Below, piece after piece: positions 11,120-22,811 of a stretch of 64,000 bases of DNA; positions within the stretch are counted from its first letter, which is position 1; each line of letters starts with the position of its first letter. A program made the translations under genes and the position numbers. The DNA comes from Tretioscincus oriximinensis (Eukaryota > Chordata > Lepidosauria > Squamata > Gymnophthalmidae). The notes under the pieces are model-generated. The model saw nothing but the letters and a program-made list of their open reading frames with translations, did not search any database and had not been told where the DNA came from. The stretch spans positions 189,685 through 253,684 of the forward strand of contig JAJVDF010000248.1 in assembly GCA_022410635.1 (NCBI GenBank). The letters are read 5' to 3'.

Positions 11120-14055
11120 TCCCCAGCGGTTAGACTGTACATGGATCTCTCTTTTCAATTGTTTTCCCCCCTCCATCTCGTCCCCTTGCCTCTCGATCTT
11201 TTCTTTCCCTTCACATTTATCCAGTGTGATTTTTATAAGTCATGCCATTACATATTTGTTTCATTTATTTGAAAACTTATACTCTTCAACAACAGATCTC
11301 AGAGCAGGCAAAAATAGCAGAGTTAAAATATATAAATTATTAAAACATACTTTAAAAGATAATTCACACTCATCTACTATTGCTCTTCCCTGACCACACC
11401 AAAGTATCCAAGTGGATATGCAATTTACCTGGTTTAGCTACCCTAGGCCTCAGCCCATTCTGCCAAACCACAGGCCCCATTCTCTGTCTTTCTCTGTCCA
11501 ATTCCCTCTTGATCTACTAGAGTCAATCTATAGTGCAGGTAATTTTTTCCACAGGCTATTCCATTATTTATCATTTAAAACCAGCATTTGAATTCATCTG
11601 ACCTTCCTTAACCATTAACCAGCAGCTTTCATGACAGCAGAACAGCAAGCCAACAGAGATAAAAGTATGACCAGACCACCCATTATTTCAATTAACTTTG
11701 TAAGATGAAGTTGGAGATTATTTAAAGAAATCAACCTAAAAAATGGATATTTTCATTATGAAATAACAATAACACTTGACATTTCTAACAGTGAGTTAAG
11801 AATCAAATTAAGAATACTACTTTTACATGTTAGTGTACTTTGGATTAATACTTATGCATTTTGTGCTTTATCCTGGGCCAATATGAATATAGCACTACAT
11901 TTTATAGTTACCTGAGTTCCAAAATATAGAATTTTTTTCAGCGGAAGTTCGAAGAAACTTCAAAAGTGAACATTTCAAAAACAGTTTTCAGTTATAGAGT
12001 TCCATTACAATGATTGCTGCTGTACTTGGTACAAATGAGAAATGACCAACTTCTTTAGTCTAAATTGCTGAATTTGCTATATTCTGCAATAAAAAATCTT
12101 GCGGATACTATCTGGAATCAAAGGAAAATGCAGGAGATACCATTCACTGTGAACTATTTCTATCAATATAACTATCGAATAACCATGTTTCCTTGAGCTT
12201 TATCCTGGTAGCAAAGTGTCAGCAATAGCCACATTACTGGGCCACCACTTTACTGCCTATTACTGGGGTTTGTGGAATTTTCATGCTAGAGTTCAACAGC
12301 TCTGAGTCAGAAAGTTCTCAATTGAAAGCAAGCTGGAAAAGAGATCTAGAAATTCAAATTATAAATGATACATAGCAGGAGGTTAGTAGTAAACCACCCA
12401 AAAAGTCAGTACATTTACTGTAAAAGAAGTGATACTTAAAATTAAACACAGGTGCTTTCTTACTTCGTTGCACTTGCAAGAATTAATAAGACTATAGTAA
12501 ATTTCTGGAGAGGATGACAATTATTGGGGATCTCTTAATCACTGGTTGTGGGACTGCATTTTTTGTGTTGTCTTTCTGGCAAGAGGTGCAGAAAGAATTT
12601 AAGGATATGCTTTAGATTAAGGCAGCATCCAAGTTTACTGATTCCACTGTACTTGAATGTTGTGGAATAAAATATTGTCTGGACTAAATTATTCTGGAAA
12701 TTTATGTTTCATTCCAGAAAATCCAACTTTAATAAATAAATGTTGCCTAGGAACAAACTAAGGCTGTGTCAAGGCAGTGTCAATGATCCTTGAAGTCAAA
12801 TTTTCTGTTGAATTATTTTGTGTTTTTTAAAGCTCACAATCTGGATTATCAGTTTTCCAGGAAAAAACCACTGTCGAATTGGCACATGGGATTATTGCAA
12901 GATGGCGCTGATGTTTGGAATGTTTTGACAAGAAACTGTGAGGGTGAGAGTCAAAGGATTCTGACAGCATTCTATATGGGAAGTGTAGAGCTATTCTATA
13001 AATGAAATTATTCCACACTGGATTAATACAGCAAGACTTTTCTGAGACTGCATCAGAAGAGATGTGAATGGAGTTGACTGCTTTTCTTGCAGTCCATAAT
13101 GCATCAAAAACTATCCTTTGTTCAAATGCAGGGAAGCATACTTTGGGAACAGACCATATAATAATTTGCTATGTGTTGCATAACTTCAATTAAAAAGCAT
13201 TAAATCAGCATGTAACCCTTCTAGCGTGTCCTCAGCAATAGGCTGGTATATCACATATCTGGATTACGTGACCCANTACTTTGGTTCAGGGAAGTAGCTT
13301 GGAAGCAGAGAAATTAACTAGCTGCTTGCTGCTGTGATAATGTTAAAGATAAAGCTGTTCATACCGGCTTCACTGGCAGGATCCTGGAGACCAACCATAT
13401 GTTTAATGGCTGATAAGGCTAGAAANCTGGGGAGGGGAAAATGAAGAGGTTGGAGACAGGCATCAGGTGGAAGAAAAAGAGGNTGAGTTTAATCTTGCAG
13501 CAGATTTAGTACCCTAGCAAAAGGGTGTGTGGAGGAAATTACATCATTAGCTGGGAAGGTGACTGGAGAAAGGTGGGATGAGGTAGGTCAGTTCCCAGGT
13601 TTCTCTAGTCCATGACAATTTCCTTTCTTTTGATGGGGAAGAAGGATAATCCTCTTCTTTATGAAAGCCATGTGCTCTCCTCCATTAGAGACCACTTTTG
13701 TAGCATATCCTTAGGGCTTGAGAAGCAACAGCAGACAGAGGATTAGCCAGGTTACCATGGAGACAAAGGGATTGGACACTATTTGAACAAGATAAGCAGG
13801 CTGTTTCTGACTTGTAACCTAAGCAGGAGTAAACAGACTTCTATATATTACAAATGATGGAATATTAATACAGAGGCTTGTAAAATTCTTAGTGCAAATA
13901 TAACAAAGATACTGATTAGTGCAAAAATGGTTCTGAATAGGTAGGTATGGAACAATCTAAAATTTTATTTATTTTTTTGTACAAAGGTATAATTATTTGA
14001 AACCTATTATTTGTGGACTACACACAATGTACAATGATAATTAGAGAAGTTATAC
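11120..14055. other. Unassigned non-coding DNA
   Basis: No supported gene or repeat. Opposing short frames near 12790-13018 share the same bases, and neither shows a family motif. The segment 13340-13620 is somewhat richer in GC than its surroundings. Confidence 0.5.
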
Positions 14056-14640
14056 ATAAAAAAATAACTGCCTTGAATTGTTGGATTTTATTCTATTCAT
14101 TGATATGTTCCTTTTATACTATTCTATGTAGATTCATTTACAGAGTACCTACCCAAAGGCTTTACAATTAAATTGTGCACATTTTCCAAGAAATGTATTT
14201 TTATTACACTTTAAACAAAATAGGCTTTTAAAAATTTAGTAAATCACACATTTCACATTTCATTCATGCATTAATTTTCCAACTCTGTGTAAAATAGTCC
14301 CAGATTGAATGGCATTAGTTAAAACAATATAAACATAAACTACAGTAATCAGTTTAAAGTTCAGTTTGCTTATTTTTTTTCAAATTTACATTTCAGAAGC
14401 GGCAATAATAATAGTGCTCAAAAATGCATTTGGTATCCAGTTTTGCCTTGTGTACAAATTCTATTCATTATCCTAAAATAATGCATTTAGAATGAATGCT
14501 ATTTTCATTAACATAAACATTCATTTGCAAATCAGTCCTGAAAATGTGCTTCCTGAAAACATGCTTGTAAATTAATATGCCCATACACATTTACGTTTTC
14601 CTCCTACTCTGAGAACTTAATAAAATTAATTTTGTGAATG
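14056..14640. other. Possible conserved non-coding stretch
   Basis: An AT-rich stretch with no repeat signature, containing several homeodomain-like TAAT cores and an octamer-like ATTTGCAAAT at about 14523-14532. Such composition is common in conserved vertebrate enhancers but is also common by chance in AT-rich DNA. This is inference only. Confidence 0.2.
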
Positions 14641-14657
14641 AAGTAGTGAAGAAGAAT

Positions 14658-15376
14658 TGTCGGGGTTCTCTATTAGGAATATATTAATTGGCATAATTAT
14701 ATTTGATATAAAATGTATAAGCATTGGTCTCTAGATGCACAGGCCTCTTGTCTGCAAATTTTTTGGGAATTTTCCAGCAGCAGGGGTGTTACAAGAGAGC
14801 TAATCTCCCTTCCTGCCCTGAAGCAACACCCAGCTTGCTATGTTTATCTGCACCCATTATCTCTAGGTGCACTCATTAACTCAGGAGCTTTAGCTTGATT
14901 AAATTAATCAACTGCCTGGAAGCTCTGAGGGAGTTCTGGCTATCACCTCTCCAGGAGGTGAACGACCGGTCACAGGTCCTGAAAGCTACAGAGATCAATC
15001 TTGTACCACCCAAACCATAACCATATTTGGAATTTCCTGACACAGGCTGCACCCCTTGGGAGGAGGGAGAAACATCACACAGGTGTCACAACCTGGGACC
15101 ACCTCTGGTCCGCCCCAAACCACACCTTCGGAACAACCAGTCTCTGATGTCTGTTTTCTGGTACACGCCTTCTGATTTTATGTCAATAAAAACCTGTGCA
15201 CAGGGGTGCTCAGGAGGTTCCATACCCATGTGGGCCTCCTAGATCTTGCCTCTTGATCTAAGCTTATGGCGTCTGCGTGAGTTCTTGATGGGAGTCAGAT
15301 TCTACACTTGTCTGTATCCTGATGATCAGCTGCCTCAGATGTGCTGGCAACTAATAACGTGGTAGCAAAACCCCCA
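14658..15376 (+). mobile_element. Probable solo LTR of an endogenous retrovirus
   Basis: The 719-bp unit begins TGTCGGGGTT and ends AACCCCCA, giving TG…CA termini with a short imperfect inverted repeat. It is distinctly richer in GC than the DNA around it. A polyadenylation signal AATAAA lies at 15185-15190, followed by about 190 bases that would be the R/U5 part. No primer-binding site or gag-like frame follows, so a solo LTR formed by LTR-LTR recombination is the best reading. The flanking five bases do not match, so old age or a wrong edge is possible. The TATA box is not clear. Confidence 0.5.
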
Positions 15377-17250
15377 TTAAAGAGTGAAGAAAAAGAGGAA
15401 CTGATTTTTTTAGTATTTTAGTTCTTAATAATTATAACCTTTGTTACTGTGAAGTTTGTCGTTAACACATCATAGATGAACAAAGTTTATTCCTTAAATG
15501 GTTATTGTCTATATCTTAACAAGCAAAAGTTATGATTTGTATAATAGGGAGCAGAAACATAATGGAAAGCAAAAAAAACAATATTTTTATTCTATCAACT
15601 TTATGCTTTATTATTAATGAAATGTTAGGGATGCACTTAGGCCTGTCCTCTTTGAGCTCCACACGAGAAAGTGATGAATTAGGAAAAAAAAAACCAGAGA
15701 TACCTTGTTTATTATTATACTTTCAGACTTATAAAAATTGCTATGGGTCTAGCTTTTTGCAGTTCTCCAAGTCCTTAATGGAAGGAAAATTAAGAAAAGT
15801 GGATTAATTTAGTGGANAATCTCAATTTAGATTTGTTGGAATGCGTTTTCATGTAAGATGATTACAGATGTACTGCTAACCAGATCTGAATCTATGACAG
15901 AATTCACATGTCACCTTAATGATACCATGGGTTTGCTCAAAAGTAATTGCACACCACTATGAATCAAATGACTCACTATAAAGTAGATGTGAAAGCACTC
16001 CCATAACACTTGCGCTTCTGCTCTGCTACCACATGTGGTTCTTCTCATGCTATGATAGCATGGTATTGAGGGGGATTTGCTCACATTATTGCGGGGATTC
16101 AGCACTAGCACTAGTAATAGTAGTAGAAAGTGCTGGCATTTTTTTTCTTACTGGCACTTTCATGCAGCTTTTAAGGCTTGAGGTCCAATCTTTGCACTAT
16201 GACCATGCTGTCTGGGCATTACTTGCAAGACCTGCCAAGATCTTCAACTCTGACCCTCAGCAAGAGATAAAGCTAGGAGGTAGCTAAGCTGCTTTTTCCA
16301 GTTAACATTACACTAGTAAAAGCAATGATAGAATAGAAAAATCCACCTGCAGGCTCCAGGCAAATTTAAAAGTGAGATCTTTGCCTCCAATTCTCCCTTC
16401 CTAGCATCAAGGGAGCTAATAGNCAATGACAGCAGGAATACAGATGAGCCAATNACAAGCTAGTATTTATAGTAAGGTTCCTGGGAAATGTAGACACAAT
16501 CATGGTAAGGAAAAGGGGACTCTTTGTGCTTGTGGATTCCCAACAATGACAAGTAAATCCTCTAAATTGTTATATATATATAAATAGCATTACGAAAGGC
16601 AGTTTTCTGCAAGCATCCTTATGCTTTGTACTAGGCCTCGTTGATAGAGATTTTGATCCAGATTAAAACTTTTTTGAATTCTCAAGAAAAGCGAATTCCA
16701 CTGTGCTGGATCTTAGTTGAGGCGCACTTCTACAATCTTTCATTTTCCTCATAAACATTGCATATGCTTATCAGATGCTGCCAGCAGAAGCTAATACTAA
16801 TTAGCAATGTTATGGTAACAGTGAAGAGATAAGATAGAGCAAAGACCAATTCCAGTGATNTCAAAGAAAACTTTGAGTGCAGACATGCGACAAACACATC
16901 TGATTTTAGACACAATGTTTGCTAGTCTTCTCTATGCATCTGAAGGAGATCTGAAATAGGAGAGGAATCTTTTCATCTGCATAGCGAAGGCAACTAATCT
17001 CCACTAAAAACTTGCATGCAGNCCTGTCATGTATCCTCCCTTGTGAGAACACGAATAGCACTAGAAGAGGCCAGCCAACAAGGCTGCGTTATTGGAACTG
17101 GCCAGGCGTGCGCAGATTAGCCCTTCCAGTTTACAATGTTGTGCAGGAGTACCACTGAGCTCTCAAATGGAAGCAAAAATCTGCTGATGACTGGGAGATT
17201 GTGCTAACCAATCAATTATAGTAGTTAAGAAAATTTCCAGACAGGATGTG
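15377..17250. other. Unassigned non-coding DNA
   Basis: No supported feature. The 84-91 codon frames at 15532-15807 and 16033-16287 have no recognisable domain. Confidence 0.45.
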
Positions 17251-17254
17251 GTGA

Positions 17255-17480
17255 GAACAAATATCTAAAGGAACATCTTCTCCCATATCAACCAGCCCTT
17301 GTCTTAAGAGCTGCAGAGGAGGCCCTCCTGATTGTACCACCTCCTTCAGTGGCATTTGATCAAGACCTGGTTCAGAAGAGAGCATCCAGCCAGAAGTTCA
17401 TACTTTTCTCACCACCTTGCTGATTCTGATGTTCATCCCACCCCTGAAAAGGATGTTACTGCTGTACCAACAGGAATTAG
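17255..17480 (+). mobile_element. L2-like LINE, end of ORF fragment
   Basis: In one plus-strand frame the sequence reads close to LRAAEEALLIVPPP, matching the C-terminal region of vertebrate L2-like polyproteins. The DNA block TAAAGGAACATCTTCTC at the start is shared with the L2-like copy at 61130-61770. No frame stays open, so this is a dead fragment. Confidence 0.55.
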
Positions 17481-17484
17481 AGAG

Positions 17485-18140
17485 AAACACAATTAAGAGT
17501 TTATTGTTTTTGCTTTAGCTGATTTCATTCTTTTCAAAATAAGTAAGTCTGCAGCTATTCCAGATTGTCACGATCTGCCATGAATCATTACATTCCCCAC
17601 AAACTCAGTAAACAATGGAGGTGTGGATGTCTATTTTTCATGTGAATGAGAATCTGATTGGCAACTATTCCATCAGCTTTGCTTTTTCACAATATATTCT
17701 CCTGCAGTTTATTTACACAGAGAAAGCAGAGCAGTGAAGTGGAAACTAAAAGTATCAATGGTTAAAAGCTGCAAATAGTGCTTATCTCAGCTTTTAGAAA
17801 CAGATATAATACTACAGCAAACCTGCCTAGGGATGGTTATAAAGAAGCAACCAACTTACACAAAAAATTGGGAGTAGAAGAGGAGCTAAGAGTCAACAGC
17901 AAATAAAAGTTCTGTGCAGACGAAAGGGCAATCTTTTTAAAATCCGGAATAACCCAATCATGACTCAAGGCATATCTCTTTTATCCTTTTGCAAACAAAC
18001 GATAAGAAAGCATGTGGCATAGATGAGAGGACAATCAGGAAGTAAATGCTGAGGAATACTGGGCATGCTCAGTTGCATTGTATTGTGCAGCTTCTTCTCA
18101 TGGTATCTTGGTAATCCCTTTAAGAAGGTTTATTGTCTCT
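17485..18140. other. Unassigned non-coding DNA
   Basis: No feature that I can support. Confidence 0.45.
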
Positions 18141-18297
18141 GGCCCTGTCCCCACTGAGCCTTATTCTGGGTTACATCACGGTACAAAGCCTGGTCATCCA
18201 CATCAATTCAGGGCCTGCCATAGCCTACACTAGCATGTAGATGGCACATTCCTATTCTGAGATATAACCAAGAAGAAGGCTCAGTGGGGACGGGGCC
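18141..18297. mobile_element. Foldback MITE, GGCCCTGTCC family, copy 1
   Basis: The left end GGCCCTGTCCCCACTGAGCC pairs with the right end, whose reverse complement reads GGCCCCGTCCCCACTGAGCC. There is no coding capacity. The three bases outside each end are TCT and CCT, so a 3-bp target duplication as made by Harbinger-type elements is possible but unproven. Related copies lie at 30210-30390 and 52451-52615, and probably inside 51150-51617. Confidence 0.65.
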
Positions 18298-18601
18298 CCT
18301 GTGAATGCTGGAATGGTGATTTTTTTTTTTTAGGAATAATGCCTGAATAAATGAACAATAGAACATTCTGTGGGAAAGGATGTTTATTCCGAGTTGAGTG
18401 CCAAAAGTCTTTTGGCAGGTATGATGGAGACATCATGATTGCACTTTGAAAGACATAGAAAAACTGCACGTGATCAAAGTCCAAGTTTTGCCAATTTATA
18501 GTTGGACAAAGCTAGTTTAGGAGCCAGAGAAAATTGGAATGAAACACAGCTGAATTTTGCAGTAACTTTGATAACAGCAAATTGTGTGTGTCGTATAGAT
18601 G

Positions 18602-18792
18602 TAGGCTCACCAGATGACCCCTTTTGAGGGGGGTTGAAAACCTGTTTTGGGGGTGCCTCCCAGTTTTTTCTGAGGAAAAAAAATTAAAAAACAAAAATTC
18701 GAAAAACATTTTTTTCCCCAGAAAACACTGGGAGGCATTCCAAAACTGGGTTTTCAACACACACACACAAAAGGGGTCGTCTGGTCAGCCTA
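18602..18792. mobile_element. hAT-type foldback MITE with exact 8-bp target duplication
   Basis: The 191-bp element is a near-complete palindrome. The left terminus TAGGCTCACCAGATGACCCC pairs with the right terminus, whose complement is TAGGCTGACCAGACGACCCC (23 of 25 bases when extended). Inner arms continue through a TTGAAAACC block and a TGCCTCCCAGT block to an A/T-rich centre. TATAGATG occurs exactly at 18594-18601 and again at 18793-18800. An 8-bp duplication with TAGG-type ends is the signature of hAT superfamily insertion. Confidence 0.85.
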
Positions 18793-18925
18793 TATAGATG
18801 TAGGGAAAAAACATATTGCAAACTTGTTGTTTGTAGCCAGTGGTTGCTGATGGCCTGTCACTACAAGCTCTAGGAGCAATCGCTGCCAAAGGCAGGAAAG
18901 TTTTTAAACAATGAGCCATGGAGAA

Positions 18926-19080
18926 GTGCTTTTCAGTAGTCAATCCATAATAAACGCTATTTATTGCAGAATAAACTATTGCTCAGATATTCAGACATCG
19001 TTCCAGAGAACCTCCATATTCCTGCAAGTGCATGCGTGTGTTAAAATAAACAAGAATGCGGCAGTTGTTTCTATTGGCGG
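18926..19080 (+). repeat. Unnamed interspersed repeat, partner of 62316-62490
   Basis: This block starts GTGCTTTTCAGTAGTC, contains the phrase AATAAACTATTGCTCAGATA and ends near GCAGTTGTTTCTATTGG. The copy at 62316-62490 has the same three blocks in the same order and orientation, with a 26-base identical core. I cannot name the family, and the edges are estimates. Confidence 0.65.
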
Positions 19081-19423
19081 TTGCGAGTAAAAAAAATATT
19101 CTCGGACTGCACAGCGACGAGATCAATGAGCAATGTTACGTAGCTGGGGCATTGGTCATGGAATATACACATTTGGTTTGCATGGTCACATGATTTCTAT
19201 ATTCCAGATTATAGCTTTGTAGCCTTTTTTTCGTTGTCATGTGCATGCAGCCTTTGTGTATGCAGGGCCAATATCATGGGAGTCACTGGTCATTTTCTTC
19301 TGGAATGCTCCCTGTATGACCAGATCATGGACTGTTATCTAGCTCACCATTTAGTAAAATGGCAACCTTTGAACAATAAGATCAAAATTCACAAATTGTT
19401 ACAGGGAATAGACAAATTTACTT

Positions 19424-19560
19424 TACTTTACTATTGAATTTATATCCCGCCCACCGCACAAAGGGTTCTGGGTGGCTCACAATACAGTACAAAATATAAA
19501 ATACAAGATGAATTATATAAAAACCAGTACAANACAATAAAAATGACAAAAACAGATCCA
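19424..19560 (-). mobile_element. L2-like LINE 3' end
   Basis: Read on the minus strand, it has a 'gtgagccacccagaaccc…gggcgggatataaatt' tail followed by short T/A-rich repeats, the usual 3' end of L2/CR1-group LINEs in reptiles. The ORF is absent. Confidence 0.6.
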
Positions 19561-20148
19561 GGAAAATATTTTTAAAAATTGCAGTCATGACCCCCAATGT
19601 ACGCCAATTCACCAGAGAATATTAAATAGCCGTAGAAGCAGATCTGTCTGAGGCTAGACAAATCTACCACAATATCTGTGGCTCTCTATATATTCAAAGC
19701 TTCTGCAGTACGGTCTTGTTTAATGATTGACTATTTAGTCCATACAGAACAATTGTTGGGTTCTGGTGGTTTTTAACTTCTATTTAGTAATATTACTTAA
19801 TATCAATGATAACATTATTTATTTGTATGTAGACAATGTTATACCATGCTATTTTATTATTCTACCCATGTTTTGTATTTATGATGCTGTTCGCTCACTT
19901 TTACTTTGTGACATGGTCTTATGAATACATTTCAAATACTTGGGGGAAGAGAAACCTATTACATAAGTATATCCATTTAGGGCTTTTGTAAAAACTTGTA
20001 AGTAAAACATTTTACTGATAGTGGAACATGCCATAAAATCCAAACTTTGGGGGCAGATGTCTACTTTATTGCCAGATAAGCAGAAAGAGTATTGAGAAGA
20101 AAAGGAGGGAAAAAAGGAAAAAACTGTGCCCATGAAGTGTAAAGATGT

Positions 20149-20318
20149 TAGGATTACTAGATAAAAGTAGGACAGCTATACTATATCTGTAATGGATATT
20201 AAAAAAAAGAAGCAATTTTAGTAATGCATCCTATAAAGCCAATAGCACCTGCTGAATTTGCTTTTTTATACTCATTAAAAACATAGCCCTGCTATCCTGC
20301 TTCTATCTGGCAACCCTA
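20149..20318. mobile_element. hAT-like MITE with ~30-bp terminal inverted repeats
   Basis: The left end begins TAGGATTACTAGATAAAAG and the complement of the right end begins TAGGGTTGCCAGATAGAAG; pairing continues to about 30 bases with few mismatches. There is no coding capacity. The flanking octamers AAAGATGT and AAAATTAT match at 5 of 8 bases, consistent with a decayed 8-bp target duplication. Confidence 0.65.
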
Positions 20319-20319
20319 A

Positions 20320-21408
20320 AAATTATACATGATCATTCTATACATTCAATTACTAGTCTGGATTTACATCCATGTAATTGCGCATAGGATCACACCTTTC
20401 ATTAGTGAAGTCATTTCTAAATTCAATCTCAGGAGATTGCAGAATTCTCGTAATATTTTCAGAACATAAGCCTGAGTCACAGCAAGTTCAGTTAATATAG
20501 CTGAAATAATTTTAAACTCATTTCCTCAGGTTTGAAGGTTATTTAACTTTTTGCATTACAGCTCTCCCTGGAGCTTTGCACATGTTATTTCATTTTTTTA
20601 GGTATACGACAAGGTGACAAGGTCATTTGGCTTAAAGTATTGTCACCAAACTTTAGAAATTCTTCTCTTGAGAGCAACTGGCCCTGGTGGTAACATTTCA
20701 AATGTTGCTAAACGTGTTGTGCTTGGCAGTGTACTGCTACCAGATTGCTATATTTACTTGTAAAAAAGTANAATAAAAGAAAATTATATTTAATTGGAGA
20801 AAATACCTGCACAAAAATATAGTTGAAAATCATTATTATCACAATAAGAGAGAATTTTCACTCAACAGAAAACTCATTGCAAATAACATAATTATTTGTA
20901 GTTGTGTATATTATACAGCGATATAGCATGTCCTTCAGAACAATCTAATGAATGAAATGTATCCATTGATTACCAAAAACAATGAAGAAGACTTGCTAAG
21001 ATGTGTCTGACTTGCATGACATGCATTAATTTAGTGATTTAGAATGGTGGAATGTATTGGATGTTGCTGCAAATCATGTATTTTTGCAAAAGAAGATTAC
21101 AAATTTGCATAGGTACTTTTCATCAAATATATAATATCGTAAGATCTTTATGGTCAGTGGAAGTCTATTAAACCATGGTTGGTATGTTTGCAAGAGAAGA
21201 TACTCTTTAGTGGGATCAGCCAGACCTACTGGTTTGGACACTAGAAAAAACAAAGTCAGAAAGGCATCTAATCCAGACCAACCTTTGAAAGCTTTGGGCT
21301 GGCCTCCAAGGACCCAGGGATTAGGAACTACTCATTTTGATAATGAACTTTGGTATTCTGCCTGCCAAGTGGATCTACTGCTATTCCTGAATATAGGAGG
21401 TGTGCAGG
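20320..21408. other. Unassigned non-coding DNA
   Basis: No supported feature. A 92-codon frame at 21150-21428 runs into the SINE and has no motif. Confidence 0.45.
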
Positions 21409-21683
21409 CAGAATGGCTCAGTCACTAAGGAGACGGTCTCTCATCTGGGAGATCGGGTTTGGAATCCTTGTGTCGGACATTCGGAGGGGTAAGCACCTTC
21501 TACTAGCCTGTAGCTCTAGCTAACCCAGCTAATTGAAAGCAAGAATTGCACGAAATTGCAACTGACTGCAACTAGNTAGATGGGAACAACCACAGCCTGG
21601 TGGGGAGAATAGAACGTAAGCCTTCAGGCAAAAAATACCATTGAAGCCGCTTTGGATGAGAAAAACTGAGTATAAAAACCCAG
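21409..21683 (+). mobile_element. tRNA-derived SINE, copy 1
   Basis: The head carries a tRNA-like A box (TGGCTCAGTCACTAAGG) and a B box GGTTTGGAATCC at 21456-21467 with one extra base. The body has 'cagcctggtggggagaatagaa…gtaagccttcaggca', and the tail has 'gctttggatgagaaaaactgagtataaaaaccca'. The second copy at 52035-52305 has the same body and tail. RNA polymerase III would drive such an element. The tail runs directly into a (TTC)n tract. Confidence 0.75.
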
Positions 21684-21920
21684 TTCTTCTTCTTCTTCTT
21701 CTTCTTCTTCTTCTTCTTCTTCTTCTTCGTCTTCTTCGTCTTCTTCGTCTTCTTCGTCGTCTTCTTCTTCTTCTTCTTCTTCTTCTTCTTCTTCTTCTTC
21801 TTCTTCTTCTTCTTCTTCTTCTTCTTCTTCTTCTTCTTCTTCTTCTTCTTCTTCTTCTTCTTCTTCTTCTTCTTCTTCTTCTTCTTCTTCTTCTTCTTCT
21901 TCTTCTTCTTCTTCTTCTTC
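21684..21920. repeat. (TTC)n / (GAA)n microsatellite, 237 bp
   Basis: Almost pure TTC units over 237 bases. CGT interruptions at 21728, 21737, 21746, 21755 and 21758 create a local 9-bp higher-order unit. The tract abuts the 3' tail of the SINE to its left. Long homopurine-homopyrimidine tracts of this type can form triplex DNA. Confidence 0.95.
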
Positions 21921-21975
21921 ATGAATCTCAGGCCTAAATCTGTCTGTGATCTGCTGGAGAAATTACAAGAGAAAA

Positions 21976-22068
21976 TTATTATTTATTATTATAATTATTA
22001 TTATTAGTAGTAGTAGCAGTAGTAGCAGTAGCATCATCATCATCATCATCATCATCAGTAGTAGTAGT
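21976..22068. repeat. Compound trinucleotide tract (ATT, AGT/AGC, ATC)
   Basis: Consecutive ATT, TAG/CAG, ATC and TAG runs lie only 55 bases after the TTC tract. Confidence 0.9.
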
Positions 22069-22176
22069 TCAGCCTAATCTCCAGTAGAAGGCTGTTCTAC
22101 AAACATGGGGCCAGGTACAGGAAGGCATGCAACCTTGATGCTGTTATATGCATTGGAAGGGCAGCCAATAATCCCC

Positions 22177-22692
22177 TCAAGGCAGATCGTAATTTCTAGG
22201 TGGACCATACCAAGTCAAAATGGTTGCCAAATGACCTAGGTATATTAGTGTAGTATATAAGCTCTTAAATATTAAAATTAGTAGTTTAAAATGGGCTATT
22301 GCATGCACTGGTAGCCAATAAAGAAACTTCCTATGGGCGGATATAACCACCATATTTTGTACTAAAATAAGGGGCAAAAGACAACAAAAAGGCAAACCTT
22401 CTAGTAAGTTACTNTAATAGTCCAAATGAGATATCACCAAGGGTTGGACCGAAACATGAGTGATCTCAAACAACAGGAACCTCTGGCCCCTCCAAATATT
22501 TAGCAGATTGGAATTGCAAGTTGCACCAGTAACAGAGTGCAAGGAGGCCTGATCATCACGTTCCAGACAGTTGAGGCCAGGACCATCAGTCAAATAAACT
22601 GATGGACAAACCAAAGGAACAACTGCTCGATCAGGCTGAAATACCAAAGCCTCTGTTTTGTCTATGTTCAACTTCAAATGGTGTGTTGTCAT
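22177..22692 (-). pseudogene. L2-like LINE reverse transcriptase, C-terminal part
   Basis: The minus-strand frame keeps the signatures HLKLNIDKTEALVF, VISHLDYXSNLLEGLP and YWLPVHAIAHFKLLILIFK. These correspond to the end of the RT domain and the following region in L2-group (Maui-like) polyproteins. The catalytic core upstream is missing, and no start or intact ORF exists. The protein would copy its own RNA into DNA at a nicked target; this copy cannot. Confidence 0.75.
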
Positions 22693-22811
22693 CCACTGGG
22701 AGACATTTCACAAGTAGGCTGTCAACAAATTCAACACAGTGGAGTCTAACAAATAAAAGCTGGAAAAAATTTAATATCAGTGTAGTTGTGATGTTGAAAA
22801 TTAAAGAAACT

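Noticed and set aside
21409..21485. tRNA gene
   Set aside because: A and B boxes are present, but the cloverleaf does not close, the B box has an extra base, and the same body and tail recur at 52035, so it is a SINE.
21572..21937. Long frames on both strands made of poly-lysine or poly-leucine
   Set aside because: They are only translations of the TTC/GAA microsatellite.
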